Below, in pieces: positions 56,549 through 64,000 of a DNA stretch of 64,000 bases (position 1 is the stretch's first letter; every line of letters begins with the position of its first letter). The stretch is from the NCBI GenBank assembly GCA_028282785.1, contig JANQHE010000037.1, positions 270,856 through 334,855 of the forward strand, read 5' to 3'. The notes below the pieces were generated by a model. It ran no database searches. It was not told the DNA's origin and saw only the letters and a list, made by a program, of their open reading frames with translations. Made by a program: the position numbers and the translations under genes. This DNA is from Bacteroidales bacterium. GTDB taxonomy: Bacteria; Bacteroidota; Bacteroidia; Bacteroidales; UBA12077.

Positions 56549-57120
56549 GTGGATACTATTTGGTTAACATCTAAATTTTGTTCAAACTTTCTTAAGGTAT
56601 TATTTGAATTATTTAAGAGTGTGTCTGAATCCACTACGTTAAATGCTCTTATAAGAAGATTTTCAAGCTTTGTTAGTGAGATATTTTCAGAACCTATTGA
56701 AATCATTATAAAAAAATAATCAATTAATACTGTGTATGCATTTTCCAAATCTTGGTCATTAATATTTTCATAGCTTTTACCTTCTACGCTAACAGCTATT
56801 TTTTGAAGGAGAGCATTCCATCCCCAACCTTTTCTATATTTTGTTGTTAATTGACTCATTATCCTCCCATAAAACCCGTCTTTTGATTTACCTACATAAA
56901 CTCCCTGATTATGCTTATTAAGGAATACATAAACCCCTGAATAAAAAATATCTGAATAATAGATGTCAGTAATATTATTATTTAGTGCGGTCATGTCAAT
57001 AAATTCATTTACGCTAATGCTCTTTAGTGTTTTTTTATCTGAGGACTTAATAAATGAAACCATTTCCATTGGTTTCATTTTTTTAATATCATCGTATTTA
57101 ATTCTTAATATCATATCCAA
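56545..57120 (-). CDS. GIY-YIG domain protein in the restriction/Argonaute operon
   Basis: The 191-residue protein has a GIY-YIG core: GVY at 62-64, VYVG at 74-77, the catalytic-type Arg86 (GFYGRIMSQL), and a candidate metal-binding Glu153 (LTKLENLLIRAF). Residues 1-55 form a helical N-terminal part, and the C-terminal ~30 residues are variable. All four catalytic landmarks seem present, so it may be an active nuclease. It starts directly after the TIR gene and overlaps the Argonaute start by 4 bp (ATGA). That suggests coupled translation and perhaps guide or target processing for the Argonaute. Confidence 0.8.
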   Translation of the reverse strand: MDMILRIKYDDIKKMKPMEMVSFIKSSDKKTLKSISVNEFIDMTALNNNITDIYYSDIFYSGVYVFLNKHNQGVYVGKSKDGFYGRIMSQLTTKYRKGWGWNALLQKIAVSVEGKSYENINDQDLENAYTVLIDYFFIMISIGSENISLTKLENLLIRAFNVVDSDTLLNNSNNTLRKFEQNLDVNQIVST

Positions 57121-58140
57121 CTATAAAATTTTTCCTAAACTTTGAGTTCCATAATCAAATAACTGTTTAAACCAAAAATCAATTAGTTCTTCAGAAGAAA
57201 CCGGTGCATCCAATAGGAATGAATACTGATTGTCTCTGTTCCGATATAATAAGGGTTTTTCGTTTTGGGAAGAATGAGGTTTTAAACTAGGAATGCACCA
57301 ACCTCTTTTCATCGGCGAATAATGAAAAACAAGATTTTTAGTCCTATTGATTTCTTTTTGCAATGAATTGGTATTGTGAAAAAGGATTAGCACCAACCCT
57401 ATATCCTGAGCACTATTATTTTTAACCCCATGTTGTTTTTCATTGTCCTTGAGTTCGCATTGTAACAAAAAGTCTCCAATCCCAAAACTTGCAGAAAATG
57501 AATGTTCGGAAAATTCCCTTATTTCAGTTCTAAGAATCAATTTTTGCCTCAGAAATTGAATCTTGTCATTAAACAAGTTTTTAATTTTCCCCAATTCTTT
57601 TACTCCATAGGATATAGCTTCTTCTGTCTGTTGGAGTTGCACCAATTGTTTCTTTAATTCAATTTTTTTATTAAATAAATCACAATGTTCTTCAAAGCTT
57701 ATTGGATTTACCTCTCCACCAAGTTCAGTTACTTTAAACTCAATGAATCGTGCCATATTTTCTAGGGTAAATCTTCGGGGGTCGGCATAAATTCTAGTAG
57801 GTGGATACCAAACTGGAACTTCATTAGGAACAATGGGTATCACAAATAAAAAATTATAACCCTCGTTCTTAACAGAAGTTCTATCTATGATTGCGTTTCT
57901 TTCAATGTCTGTATAAAAAGATTCTCCCCATTCCTTTCTTGCAAGTATTACAACAACACGTGAATCCTTTTTAAATATTGAAGCAAAAACCTCTGGCCCC
58001 GACTTTGTAATCAACTCCTGCTGCCTATCTTCATAAAAGAAAACATTTAATCCAGGATTTAATTCTGCAACAAGAGCTTTTGCATATTCTATGTCCTGCT
58101 GGCAAAGTGAAATAGCTATATCATATTTATAAGATTTCAT
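57121..58140 (-). CDS. TIR-domain protein in the restriction/Argonaute operon
   Basis: The 339-residue protein has an N-terminal TIR domain (~1-130): YDIAISLCQQDIEYAKALVA, VFFYEDRQQEL, VVVILARKEWGES and the helix FYTDIERNAIID carrying the candidate catalytic Glu80. Residues ~140-190 are a coiled-coil-like linker, and the remaining ~150 residues are an unassigned domain (SFSASFGIGDFLLQCELKDN). TIR domains in bacterial defence hydrolyse or cyclise NAD when a linked sensor fires. It overlaps the HsdM stop by 4 bp and touches the GIY-YIG gene. It is a second predicted NAD-consuming effector beside the SIR2-Argonaute, with no obvious sensor of its own. Confidence 0.85.
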   Translation of the reverse strand: MKSYKYDIAISLCQQDIEYAKALVAELNPGLNVFFYEDRQQELITKSGPEVFASIFKKDSRVVVILARKEWGESFYTDIERNAIIDRTSVKNEGYNFLFVIPIVPNEVPVWYPPTRIYADPRRFTLENMARFIEFKVTELGGEVNPISFEEHCDLFNKKIELKKQLVQLQQTEEAISYGVKELGKIKNLFNDKIQFLRQKLILRTEIREFSEHSFSASFGIGDFLLQCELKDNEKQHGVKNNSAQDIGLVLILFHNTNSLQKEINRTKNLVFHYSPMKRGWCIPSLKPHSSQNEKPLLYRNRDNQYSFLLDAPVSSEELIDFWFKQLFDYGTQSLGKIL

Positions 58141-59708
58141 TCTCCTAATTCTTTTAAATACTTTTTCATTTCTCCTTGTACTTTATTTAACTCATTCTCC
58201 AGTGAATCAATTTCCGTCTGTATTGCCTGAATATCTATCTCTGTTTCTTCCTCAAACGTATCGACATATCGAGGGATGTTCAGATTAAAATCATTCTCTT
58301 TTATTTCTTCAAAAGGTGCAACATAACTGAATTTGTCTTCCACTACTCCAACCTCTAATTTTCCTGAATTGAAATTGTGATATATTTCTGCAATATGGTC
58401 TATATCCGACACTCTAAGCCTATTCTGGTTTTTACCAGATTCAAAATGTTGGCTTGCATCAATAAAAAGTATATTCTTATTATCTCCTTTTCCTTTGTTG
58501 AAAATTAATATTGCCGCAGGAATACCTGTGCCAAAAAACAGATTAGCTGGTAATCCAATAACAGCTTCTAAGATGTTTTCTTCAATGGTTTTTTGCCTTA
58601 TCTTTCCTTCGGAAGCTCCACGAAAGAGGACACCATGAGGAACGACTACCCCTACTTTTCCATGACCTTCATAAGCTGATTCAATCATGTGGCTTATAAA
58701 TGCCCAATCACCTTTACTCTTTGGTGGTATACCACGCCAAAAACGATTGAATTTATCCTTTTCAGGATCGAAACTTGTACTGGCTTTATCCTTATCCTCC
58801 TTGTCTTCAACCTTACCCCATTTGTCAAGGCTAAAAGGAGGATTGGCTACTACTGTATCAAATTTCATTAGAGCATCTTCCTCTTTGTGCTTTGGATTGC
58901 GGATGGTGTCTCCCCAACGAACATTGGCATTATCAAATCCATGAAGAAACATATTCATTACAGCTAACGCCCAGGTACTTCCATTAGCTTCCTGCCCATA
59001 TAAAGAGAAATTATCAGAGCCAACTTCTCTACCTGCTTTAATAAGTAATGAACCAGAACCACAAGTTGGGTCGTAAATTCTTGCCCCAGGTTTTGATTTT
59101 GTTAATTTGGCTAATAGGGTTGATACTTCGGAAGGAGTATAAAATTCCCCTGCCTTTTTCCCCGCATTGCTGGCAAAATTGGCTATTAAATATTCATACG
59201 AATCTCCAATTATGTCGCTCCCTTCAAGATGAGAGGGATTCAAATCGAGTTTTTCATCGCTAAAATCAATAAGAAGATTTTTTAACCGTGAATTTTTATC
59301 TTTTACATCGCCAAGATTACTGCTATTGAAATCAATGTTTCGGAAAATACCAGAACCATCTTCACTACTTAACTTTTCCCGGTTTGCTTCTTCTATATCC
59401 CGGAGTGCAATATTTATAAGGTCGCCAATATTGGTTTCATTCCTATTCTCGTACAAATAATAAAAGGAACAATGATTAGGAACTACAAATCGCTCATGCT
59501 TCATTGCTCTTTTTGCTCGCTCTGTATCACCATTATATTTCTTTAAATAGGTATTGAATTTATCCTTATGTACATCACTAACATATTTTAAAAATAACAT
59601 AGTTAAAATGTAATCTTTATACTGACTTGGGTCGATTACACCTCGGAAAGTATCACAGGCTTTCCAAACTATGTTGTTAATCTCCTTTTGTGTTATTTTA
59701 TCTGCCAT
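58137..59708 (-). CDS. hsdM: type I restriction-modification methyltransferase subunit M
   Basis: The 523-residue protein has the helical HsdM N-terminal domain (KDYILTMLFLKYVSD) and the N6-adenine methylase core with the SAM motif DPTCGSGSL (213-221) and catalytic NPPF (289-292). It ends in a short coiled coil. It starts 4 bp after the half-HsdS gene. All motifs are intact, so it should protect host DNA for the restriction subunit encoded 6.5 kb downstream in the same operon. Confidence 0.96.
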   Translation of the reverse strand: MADKITQKEINNIVWKACDTFRGVIDPSQYKDYILTMLFLKYVSDVHKDKFNTYLKKYNGDTERAKRAMKHERFVVPNHCSFYYLYENRNETNIGDLINIALRDIEEANREKLSSEDGSGIFRNIDFNSSNLGDVKDKNSRLKNLLIDFSDEKLDLNPSHLEGSDIIGDSYEYLIANFASNAGKKAGEFYTPSEVSTLLAKLTKSKPGARIYDPTCGSGSLLIKAGREVGSDNFSLYGQEANGSTWALAVMNMFLHGFDNANVRWGDTIRNPKHKEEDALMKFDTVVANPPFSLDKWGKVEDKEDKDKASTSFDPEKDKFNRFWRGIPPKSKGDWAFISHMIESAYEGHGKVGVVVPHGVLFRGASEGKIRQKTIEENILEAVIGLPANLFFGTGIPAAILIFNKGKGDNKNILFIDASQHFESGKNQNRLRVSDIDHIAEIYHNFNSGKLEVGVVEDKFSYVAPFEEIKENDFNLNIPRYVDTFEEETEIDIQAIQTEIDSLENELNKVQGEMKKYLKELGE

Positions 59709-59712
59709 ATTG

Positions 59713-60282
59713 TTATTTTTTTGCTGCTTTTTTTAATTGTGACCGAATTTCAATTTCTCTCAAATCCTCTATCTGTTTTTTTATTGACTCTTCTTTGTGT
59801 CTTAGTTCCTGAACCTTTAAAATATTTAGTTGGGTTTCTACTGGCGGAATATCAATCTTTATTTGCTCAATAAAAGATTTTGAAATTGATGGTATTCCTG
59901 TACCTTTTGCTCCGCTTTGCAATTTCGAAAGTGTATCAGGTCTATTCAAAAACCATTTTAAATAATCAGGCAAAATGGAATTTTGCTTATCGTCTTTAAT
60001 ACGAATTACTATAAAAGTAGACGATGCTACCGCAAAACCTATATCCTTACTATATCGTGCTGTGAAGTTTTTTGAACCTTTAGCTGCAAAAAGTAAATCT
60101 CCATCCTGTAAAATATGATTCTTAATTTTACCTTCCATTCTTAAATCTGCATGCAGTGAAGGTGCAGTTTCACCCATATTACTAAAATGCTTTGCCTGTA
60201 AATAGATTACATCTCCTGTCTGGTCAGTTTTAGCATAAATTCCAGACTGAACAATCGCTATTTCTTTTATCTTTTTTCTCAA
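59713..60282 (-). CDS. half-length HsdS-like specificity subunit
   Basis: The 189-residue protein has a single target-recognition domain plus one conserved helix: GTGIPSISKSFIEQIKIDIP, then PVETQLNILKVQELRHKEES. That is half of a normal HsdS. The start is a TTG at 60282, with no ATG nearby, and the predicted promoter ends 24 bases before it. Half-S proteins can dimerise and give palindromic specificity, or compete with a full S. With the complete HsdS encoded 6.9 kb downstream it is either an alternative specificity subunit or the surviving half of a split gene. Confidence 0.85.
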   Translation of the reverse strand: MRKKIKEIAIVQSGIYAKTDQTGDVIYLQAKHFSNMGETAPSLHADLRMEGKIKNHILQDGDLLFAAKGSKNFTARYSKDIGFAVASSTFIVIRIKDDKQNSILPDYLKWFLNRPDTLSKLQSGAKGTGIPSISKSFIEQIKIDIPPVETQLNILKVQELRHKEESIKKQIEDLREIEIRSQLKKAAKK

Positions 60283-60292
60283 TTTATTTCTG

Positions 60293-60359
60293 AGTATAAT
60301 TTCTACAAAATTAATAATTATTTATTATATTGCAATTTATTTTTAAGTACAACTTCTAC
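60293..60359. promoter_or_regulatory. pair of direct repeats in the divergent restriction/HEPN promoter region
   Basis: AGTATAATTTCTAC (60293-60306) and AGTACAACTTCTAC (60346-60359) differ at two bases and start 53 bp apart. They flank the promoter of the restriction operon in the 101-bp gap between divergent genes. They are candidate operator sites, perhaps for the XRE protein encoded at 61955. Confidence 0.5.
60306..60335 (-). promoter_or_regulatory. predicted promoter of the restriction/Argonaute operon
   Basis: On the minus strand: TTG (60335-60333), 19 bases, TAATTTTG (60313-60306). This fits the Bacteroidota consensus and gives a short leader before the TTG start at 60282. Confidence 0.65.
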
Positions 60360-60383
60360 TAATTCATTTTTTAATTAAATATT

Positions 60384-61934
60384 ATGATCCGAATTAATAA
60401 ATATCTTGACCAATCTTTTCGACTTATTGAAAGTATTGAAGAAAACAGGAACTATAAAATAAGAGTTGGTAAAACTAAACACCATTCTTTTAATAAAAGA
60501 GAATTATCCTTTTTAAATATTGAAAGAGATTATAAATTCTCTACATCAACCGAGGTGCAAAAGGGAGTCCAACATCATAATGAACTTACTATAAACCGAA
60601 ATACGGAAATCAAACTGAAGAGTAATGATATTAATTTATATACAAAGGGGAAGTATTTTCTGATAAATAATGTATCTTATACAGGACATGAGTTGACAGA
60701 ACCTAAGCTAATAAAATTAGTAGAAGGAAAACTTACTTCTATTTCAAATCAAAGGAGAAGTTTTTATTCTCCAAATAGAAGATATAGAATTATCTTACCG
60801 CTAAAGCGCAATGTTAGATTGTTTGGAGATTTTAAAGGCTGGGGATTTTATGTTGATAAAAAAATTCAATCCGAGACTCTGTTAAAGGTTAGAATTATTA
60901 ATAGAGACTATCACTTCTATATATACACAAATAAGGAAAAAGAATCTCATTTTATTGTTGATGCTCTTAATGGTCAATCATTAGAAGTTTTCCAGAAATC
61001 CGTAAGCTCTATCTTATTGAGTTATGCTTTTTTAAAAGGAGAATACCATGGAGAACACTCTTACATTTTAACCTATGATTCATCTCGTTTTGAAAACCCT
61101 ATAAGCATTTTAACGCAAAACTTAGGAGGTGGCATGTATGATGGTTTTGCAGTTCATTCGACAAACCCATACAGTATAGTACCATTGAGAAATAGATTAA
61201 AATACAAAAAAGATAGGGATGGTAAAATAGTTGAAGTAAATGATTCTGGATTAAAGAAATTTATGATTGAATTTCCGAACGAATCGTTTTCAAAACTCTG
61301 TGAACTTATTAATACCAAAGGAGGGATTCTAAGAGCTGTAATAATGTTTGTGAGCAATAATAAAACAACTCTTGAAATGAAAGTCCCAATTTATTTTGTT
61401 GCTCTTGAGAATATCTCAAAAGTATTAATTGGAGGAGATAGAACACCTCCAAAACTTATCGACAATAACGAAATTGTAGTTGATGTAAAAAAGTCAATCA
61501 AAACTGCTATAAGAGAAATTGATAAAATAAAGAAAAAATACCAATCAATAGTTGTTACAGAATTTGACCAAAAAGGATATGACGCAAATTTTGCTCGTAT
61601 TACAGGAAAATTAAACGACTTTAATAGGGGAACTAACAATAAAAAGCTTAAAGAACCTTTCGATAATTTTGGATATAAATTAACAAAGGAAGAAGAGGGT
61701 TTGATTTTAATACATAGAAATAAATTTCTTCATGGAGATGACTTTAAAGCATTTGAAGCCGGCTATGACTACGAATTCAAAGAATTGTTTCACATTAGTA
61801 TGAAACTACATAAGCTAATTTCAATTCTGCTATTGAAAGCTGCTGGCTACTCTGGCTATATTTTAAATAATTCTAAGATATATGAATATATATCAGAAAA
61901 GAAATCAAAAGAATCTTACTTTATTAAGATATAA
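60384..61934 (+). CDS. large protein with C-terminal HEPN-like domain
   Basis: The 516-residue protein is divergent from the restriction operon. The N-terminal ~340 residues match no family I know. The C-terminal ~150 residues are helical and contain IHRNKFLHGDDF, a Rx4H motif (Arg445, His450) of the kind that forms the active site in HEPN ribonucleases, in a context like the Apea-like HEPN group. HEPN proteins in defence islands typically cleave RNA when triggered. It could be an independent defence protein or an accessory of the divergent operon. Confidence 0.65.
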   Translation: MIRINKYLDQSFRLIESIEENRNYKIRVGKTKHHSFNKRELSFLNIERDYKFSTSTEVQKGVQHHNELTINRNTEIKLKSNDINLYTKGKYFLINNVSYTGHELTEPKLIKLVEGKLTSISNQRRSFYSPNRRYRIILPLKRNVRLFGDFKGWGFYVDKKIQSETLLKVRIINRDYHFYIYTNKEKESHFIVDALNGQSLEVFQKSVSSILLSYAFLKGEYHGEHSYILTYDSSRFENPISILTQNLGGGMYDGFAVHSTNPYSIVPLRNRLKYKKDRDGKIVEVNDSGLKKFMIEFPNESFSKLCELINTKGGILRAVIMFVSNNKTTLEMKVPIYFVALENISKVLIGGDRTPPKLIDNNEIVVDVKKSIKTAIREIDKIKKKYQSIVVTEFDQKGYDANFARITGKLNDFNRGTNNKKLKEPFDNFGYKLTKEEEGLILIHRNKFLHGDDFKAFEAGYDYEFKELFHISMKLHKLISILLLKAAGYSGYILNNSKIYEYISEKKSKESYFIKI

Positions 61935-61954
61935 ATTGTCAAACTTAAATTATT

Positions 61955-62167
61955 TTATGATTTTGTCGGAATCAATAGCTCTCGAATATCAACATCCAAA
62001 GCCAAAGCTATTTCTCTTAAAAGCCCAAGTTTAGGTTGACTTTCGTTACTACAAATTCTTGTAATAGTGTTGGGAGCTTTATTTACCATTTTAGCAAGCT
62101 CTTTTTGAGATACATCTTTCTCAGCTAAAACCACTTTAATACGGTTAATTTTAATTTTTTCTTCCAT
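61955..62167 (-). CDS. XRE/Cro-type helix-turn-helix regulator
   Basis: The 70-residue protein is a single helix-turn-helix domain: RIKVVLAEKDVSQKELAKMV for helices 1-2 and NKAPNTITRICSNESQPKLG for the recognition helix region, ending LALDVDIRELLIP. Size and layout match small regulators such as restriction-modification controller proteins. A perfect 6-2-6 palindrome lies 7 bp before its start, so it probably binds its own promoter. It could also act on the restriction/HEPN promoter region 1.7 kb away. Confidence 0.85.
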   Translation of the reverse strand: MEEKIKINRIKVVLAEKDVSQKELAKMVNKAPNTITRICSNESQPKLGLLREIALALDVDIRELLIPTKS

Positions 62168-62174
62168 TTAATAT

Positions 62175-62188
62175 ATGTATTCATACAT
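62175..62188. promoter_or_regulatory. palindrome before the XRE gene
   Basis: ATGTAT-TC-ATACAT is a perfect palindrome seven bases upstream of the XRE start codon. It is a plausible autorepression operator, also near a minus-strand TACTTTTG box at 62197-62204. Confidence 0.5.
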
Positions 62189-62290
62189 CTATTGTTCAAA
62201 AGTAACTAATAAAAGATACTTTTCATACTCAAATTGGAAGTTAAATTGTTAATAATCAGAATGATAAATTGCATAAATACACTTTAAATG

Positions 62291-62340
62291 TATTGTATAA
62301 TATATTTATTGTATTATATTAAACATTTATTGTATATTTG
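62291..62340 (+). promoter_or_regulatory. promoter with three TATTGTAT repeats
   Basis: TATTGTATA-like units start at 62291, 62307 and 62328. The region also contains TTG (62309-62311), 21 bases, then TATATTTG (62333-62340), a good Bacteroidota promoter for the small gene at 62365. The overlap of repeats and promoter suggests an operator. Confidence 0.55.
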
Positions 62341-62364
62341 AAAAATATTATTCTTATAGATTTT

Positions 62365-62571
62365 ATGACTAAACTCAGATACACCAAAGCCGATCTTGAA
62401 AAACTAATATACACCCAACTCGAAAACCTAAATGTCCAGGGAGAGCATATAGACTTAATCAAAAAACAAAACGAACTCCTGGTTAAATACAATCATAAAC
62501 TGATAGATGAACTATCAGATAAGGTAAATGAACCTAAACCTTATCCAATTCCAAAAAGAAGAAGAAAATAA
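62365..62571 (+). CDS. small charged hypothetical protein
   Basis: From the ATG at 62365 the product is 68 residues. A TTG at 62338 would start inside the promoter box, so I rejected it. It is mostly one predicted helix (YTKADLEKLIYTQLENLNVQ, LIKKQNELLVKYNHKLIDEL) with a basic proline-rich tail (PKPYPIPKRRRK). Small coiled-coil proteins of this form occur beside mobile and defence genes, but I recognise no family. It has its own promoter and no obvious partner gene. Confidence 0.6.
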   Translation: MTKLRYTKADLEKLIYTQLENLNVQGEHIDLIKKQNELLVKYNHKLIDELSDKVNEPKPYPIPKRRRK

Positions 62572-62816
62572 ATAATTAGAAAATCATCCTTAACCTTTTG
62601 TTACAAGACATGAAACACAACTAACTGATAATTTAGAATAAAACGAAAATTCTTTTGATAATGCCTTTCCATCTAGTAAAATTGATTTCTTGTTTTCCAT
62701 TTATGTATTTAATTATTGATGATTATCGTGTTCCTGTCTCGTTAAGCAAAATTCCGGGTAACGCCAAACTTAACAAAAAACATCTTGCAGACCTTTCGTA
62801 ACTTCGAACTTGTCTT

Positions 62817-62824
62817 TATTTTTG
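62817..62824 (+). promoter_or_regulatory. candidate -7 box of the Crp/Fnr-like gene
   Basis: TATTTTTG matches TAnnTTTG and lies 31 bases before the GTG start at 62856. No convincing -33 TTG lies at the right distance, so this is only a partial match. Confidence 0.35.
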
Positions 62825-62855
62825 GTAAAAAGATTATAATCAATCGCAGCAAACA

Positions 62856-63416
62856 GTGGAGCAACTAATTGATTACATAGAAAAATTTGTAAAGCTTGAT
62901 CCGGAAGCCATTTTTGAGTTGAAAAGACTTGCTGCTGCGGAAACTTACAGAAAAAATCAGCATATTCTTGAACCGGGACAGCGCTGCAATAAAATCTGGT
63001 TTATAAAATACGGAATGGTGAGAAAATACCATATTCATGACGGTAAGGATGTGACCGTTTGGATTCATACAGAGAATGAAATATTTACCTCTTTGCAAAG
63101 CTATTCTCAGCAATGCCAGGCCAACGAATATTTACAAACCTGCGAGGATACGGAAGCAATAGGCATTTCAAGGCAAAACAGTGAAAAACTCGCCCGGTTC
63201 CCGCAATTTGTTACCTTCTCGAATGCTTTAATGGAAAAAGAGTTCGCAAACATAGATAGGCACACCCGGGAATTTAACCAAAAAGATGCAAAAGGCAAAT
63301 ACGAATATTTGCGCCTTATTGCCCCGGAAATGGTGAAAAGGGCAAAACTAGGATATATTGCCTCTGTTATGGGAATAAGCCAGGAAACCTTAAGCCGGGT
63401 TCGGAAAGCAAAATAA
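62856..63416 (+). CDS. Crp/Fnr-family transcriptional regulator
   Basis: The 186-residue protein starts with GTG. Residues ~20-115 form a cyclic-nucleotide-binding-like beta-barrel (NQHILEPGQRCNKIWFIKYG, TVWIHTENEIFTSLQSY) and residues ~145-186 a C-terminal helix-turn-helix (LGYIASVMGISQETLSRVRK). The ligand-binding Arg-Ser signature of true cAMP binders is not evident, as is common in Bacteroidota members that have other or no ligands. It ends 66 bp before an alpha/beta hydrolase gene on the same strand, which may be a target. Confidence 0.88.
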   Translation: MEQLIDYIEKFVKLDPEAIFELKRLAAAETYRKNQHILEPGQRCNKIWFIKYGMVRKYHIHDGKDVTVWIHTENEIFTSLQSYSQQCQANEYLQTCEDTEAIGISRQNSEKLARFPQFVTFSNALMEKEFANIDRHTREFNQKDAKGKYEYLRLIAPEMVKRAKLGYIASVMGISQETLSRVRKAK

Positions 63417-63482
63417 TTTTTTGACCTACATCAAAAGAATTGGTCGTTTCATTCCCCTTCTTTGTCAGATAAACCTGGAAAA

Positions 63483-64000
63483 ATGACAAAGAAATCAATT
63501 TACAAATCAGAATCAGGAAAAGCAGAAATCCTGAACTTTTATGAGAGTTTATTAAGCGGTTGGCAAATACCTGTCGAAAAAGGGACTGTTTCAACGGGAT
63601 ATGGCGACACATTTGTTTTGTGCCGTGGTAAAACAGGTGCCAAACCCTTAGTGCTATTGCACGGTACCGGTTCAAATTCGGCCATGTGGAAATCTGATAT
63701 CAAAGGATTTTCCTCAAAATACCGTGTTTATGCCATTGATATTATTGGGGAATGCGGTAATAGTTCAGAAAACAGGCCGGGTTGGAAAGAAAACCATTAT
63801 TCAAGGTGGTTGAACGAAGTTTTTGGGCAACTTGATATTAACAATGCAACTATTATCGGGTGTTCTTTAGGGGGTTGGATAGCAACTGATTTCACAATCA
63901 GGCATCCTGAAAAAGTGGACAAATTAGTTTTATTGGCAACAGCGGGAATTACACAAGTAAAAACATCTACCGTTTTTTGGATAATAATCACGTCTCTATT
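63483..64000 (+). CDS. alpha/beta hydrolase, 3' end outside the window
   Basis: 172 residues are visible from the ATG at 63483. The fold markers are VLLHGTGSNSAMW (oxyanion region after strand 3), VYAIDIIGECGNS, and the nucleophile elbow IIGCSLGGW with Ser128, followed by RHPEKVDKLVLLATAG. The acid and histidine of the triad should lie beyond the window edge. The substrate cannot be named. It follows the Crp/Fnr-like regulator gene in the same direction. Confidence 0.88.
   Translation, partial: MTKKSIYKSESGKAEILNFYESLLSGWQIPVEKGTVSTGYGDTFVLCRGKTGAKPLVLLHGTGSNSAMWKSDIKGFSSKYRVYAIDIIGECGNSSENRPGWKENHYSRWLNEVFGQLDINNATIIGCSLGGWIATDFTIRHPEKVDKLVLLATAGITQVKTSTVFWIIITSL

Overview
The window is AT-rich DNA from a member of the Bacteroidota, most likely a free-living, protein- or polymer-degrading Bacteroidia or Flavobacteriia relative. 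The evidence is two SusC/SusD pairs, FecI/FecR-type regulation, several proteins with C-terminal type IX secretion (T9SS) sorting domains, SPII lipoproteins, almost no Shine-Dalgarno sequences, and promoters of the TTG-N18-21-TAnnTTTG type. I see no rRNA, tRNA, CRISPR array, integrase or transposase.

Region 1 (1-5053) starts with about 1 kb without a gene and a frameshifted remnant of a Vsr-type mismatch endonuclease. Minus-strand genes follow: a DUF2007-like protein, two paralogous exported proteins, and a lipoprotein carrying a plant-type 2Fe-2S ferredoxin domain.

Region 2 (5142-21008) is a minus-strand locus read from right to left. It holds an ECF sigma factor, a CnrX-like cysteine-rich periplasmic sensor, a zinc-finger anti-sigma factor, a membrane polyferredoxin with a degenerate HMA-like domain, a DUF4953-type metzincin protease, SusC, SusD, a Calx-beta lipoprotein and an internally duplicated ELWxxDGT surface protein. 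A perfect intrinsic terminator closes it, and another terminator-like hairpin sits before susC. Two identically spaced bipartite motifs, before the sigma gene and before the anti-sigma gene, look like the promoters of this ECF factor. I infer a metal- or redox-responsive uptake locus.

Region 3 (22338-37423) is a second outer-membrane uptake locus. It has an ECF sigma factor on the plus strand and a convergent eight-gene minus-strand set: a duplicated-domain T9SS protein, two C10 (streptopain-like) proteases, FecR, SusC, SusD, an Ntn-hydrolase and a BPL_N-type amidotransferase-like lipoprotein. The cargo suggests protein or peptide use rather than glycans.

Region 4 (38144-62188) is a defence island. 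It contains an AbiEi/AbiEii toxin-antitoxin pair with an AAA ATPase; a divergent TOTE-type primase-helicase; a UvrD-like helicase; an orphan DUF6088 (AbiEi-like) regulator with an AlbA_2 protein; and a nine-gene type I restriction-modification operon. That operon (half-HsdS, HsdM, TIR protein, GIY-YIG protein, single-chain SIR2-APAZ-Argonaute, HsdS, a membrane protein, HsdR, YgjP-like protease) carries two predicted NAD-consuming effectors inside a restriction operon and is the most striking system here. A HEPN-domain protein diverges from it, and an XRE regulator follows. Both DUF6088 genes have long perfect inverted repeats over their promoters. Upstream of the second lies a 21-codon remnant of the tail of a primase-helicase gene, suggesting that the DUF6088/primase-helicase arrangement once existed twice.

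Region 5 (62291-64000) holds a small charged protein behind a repeat-rich promoter, a Crp/Fnr-family regulator and the start of an alpha/beta hydrolase gene cut by the window edge.
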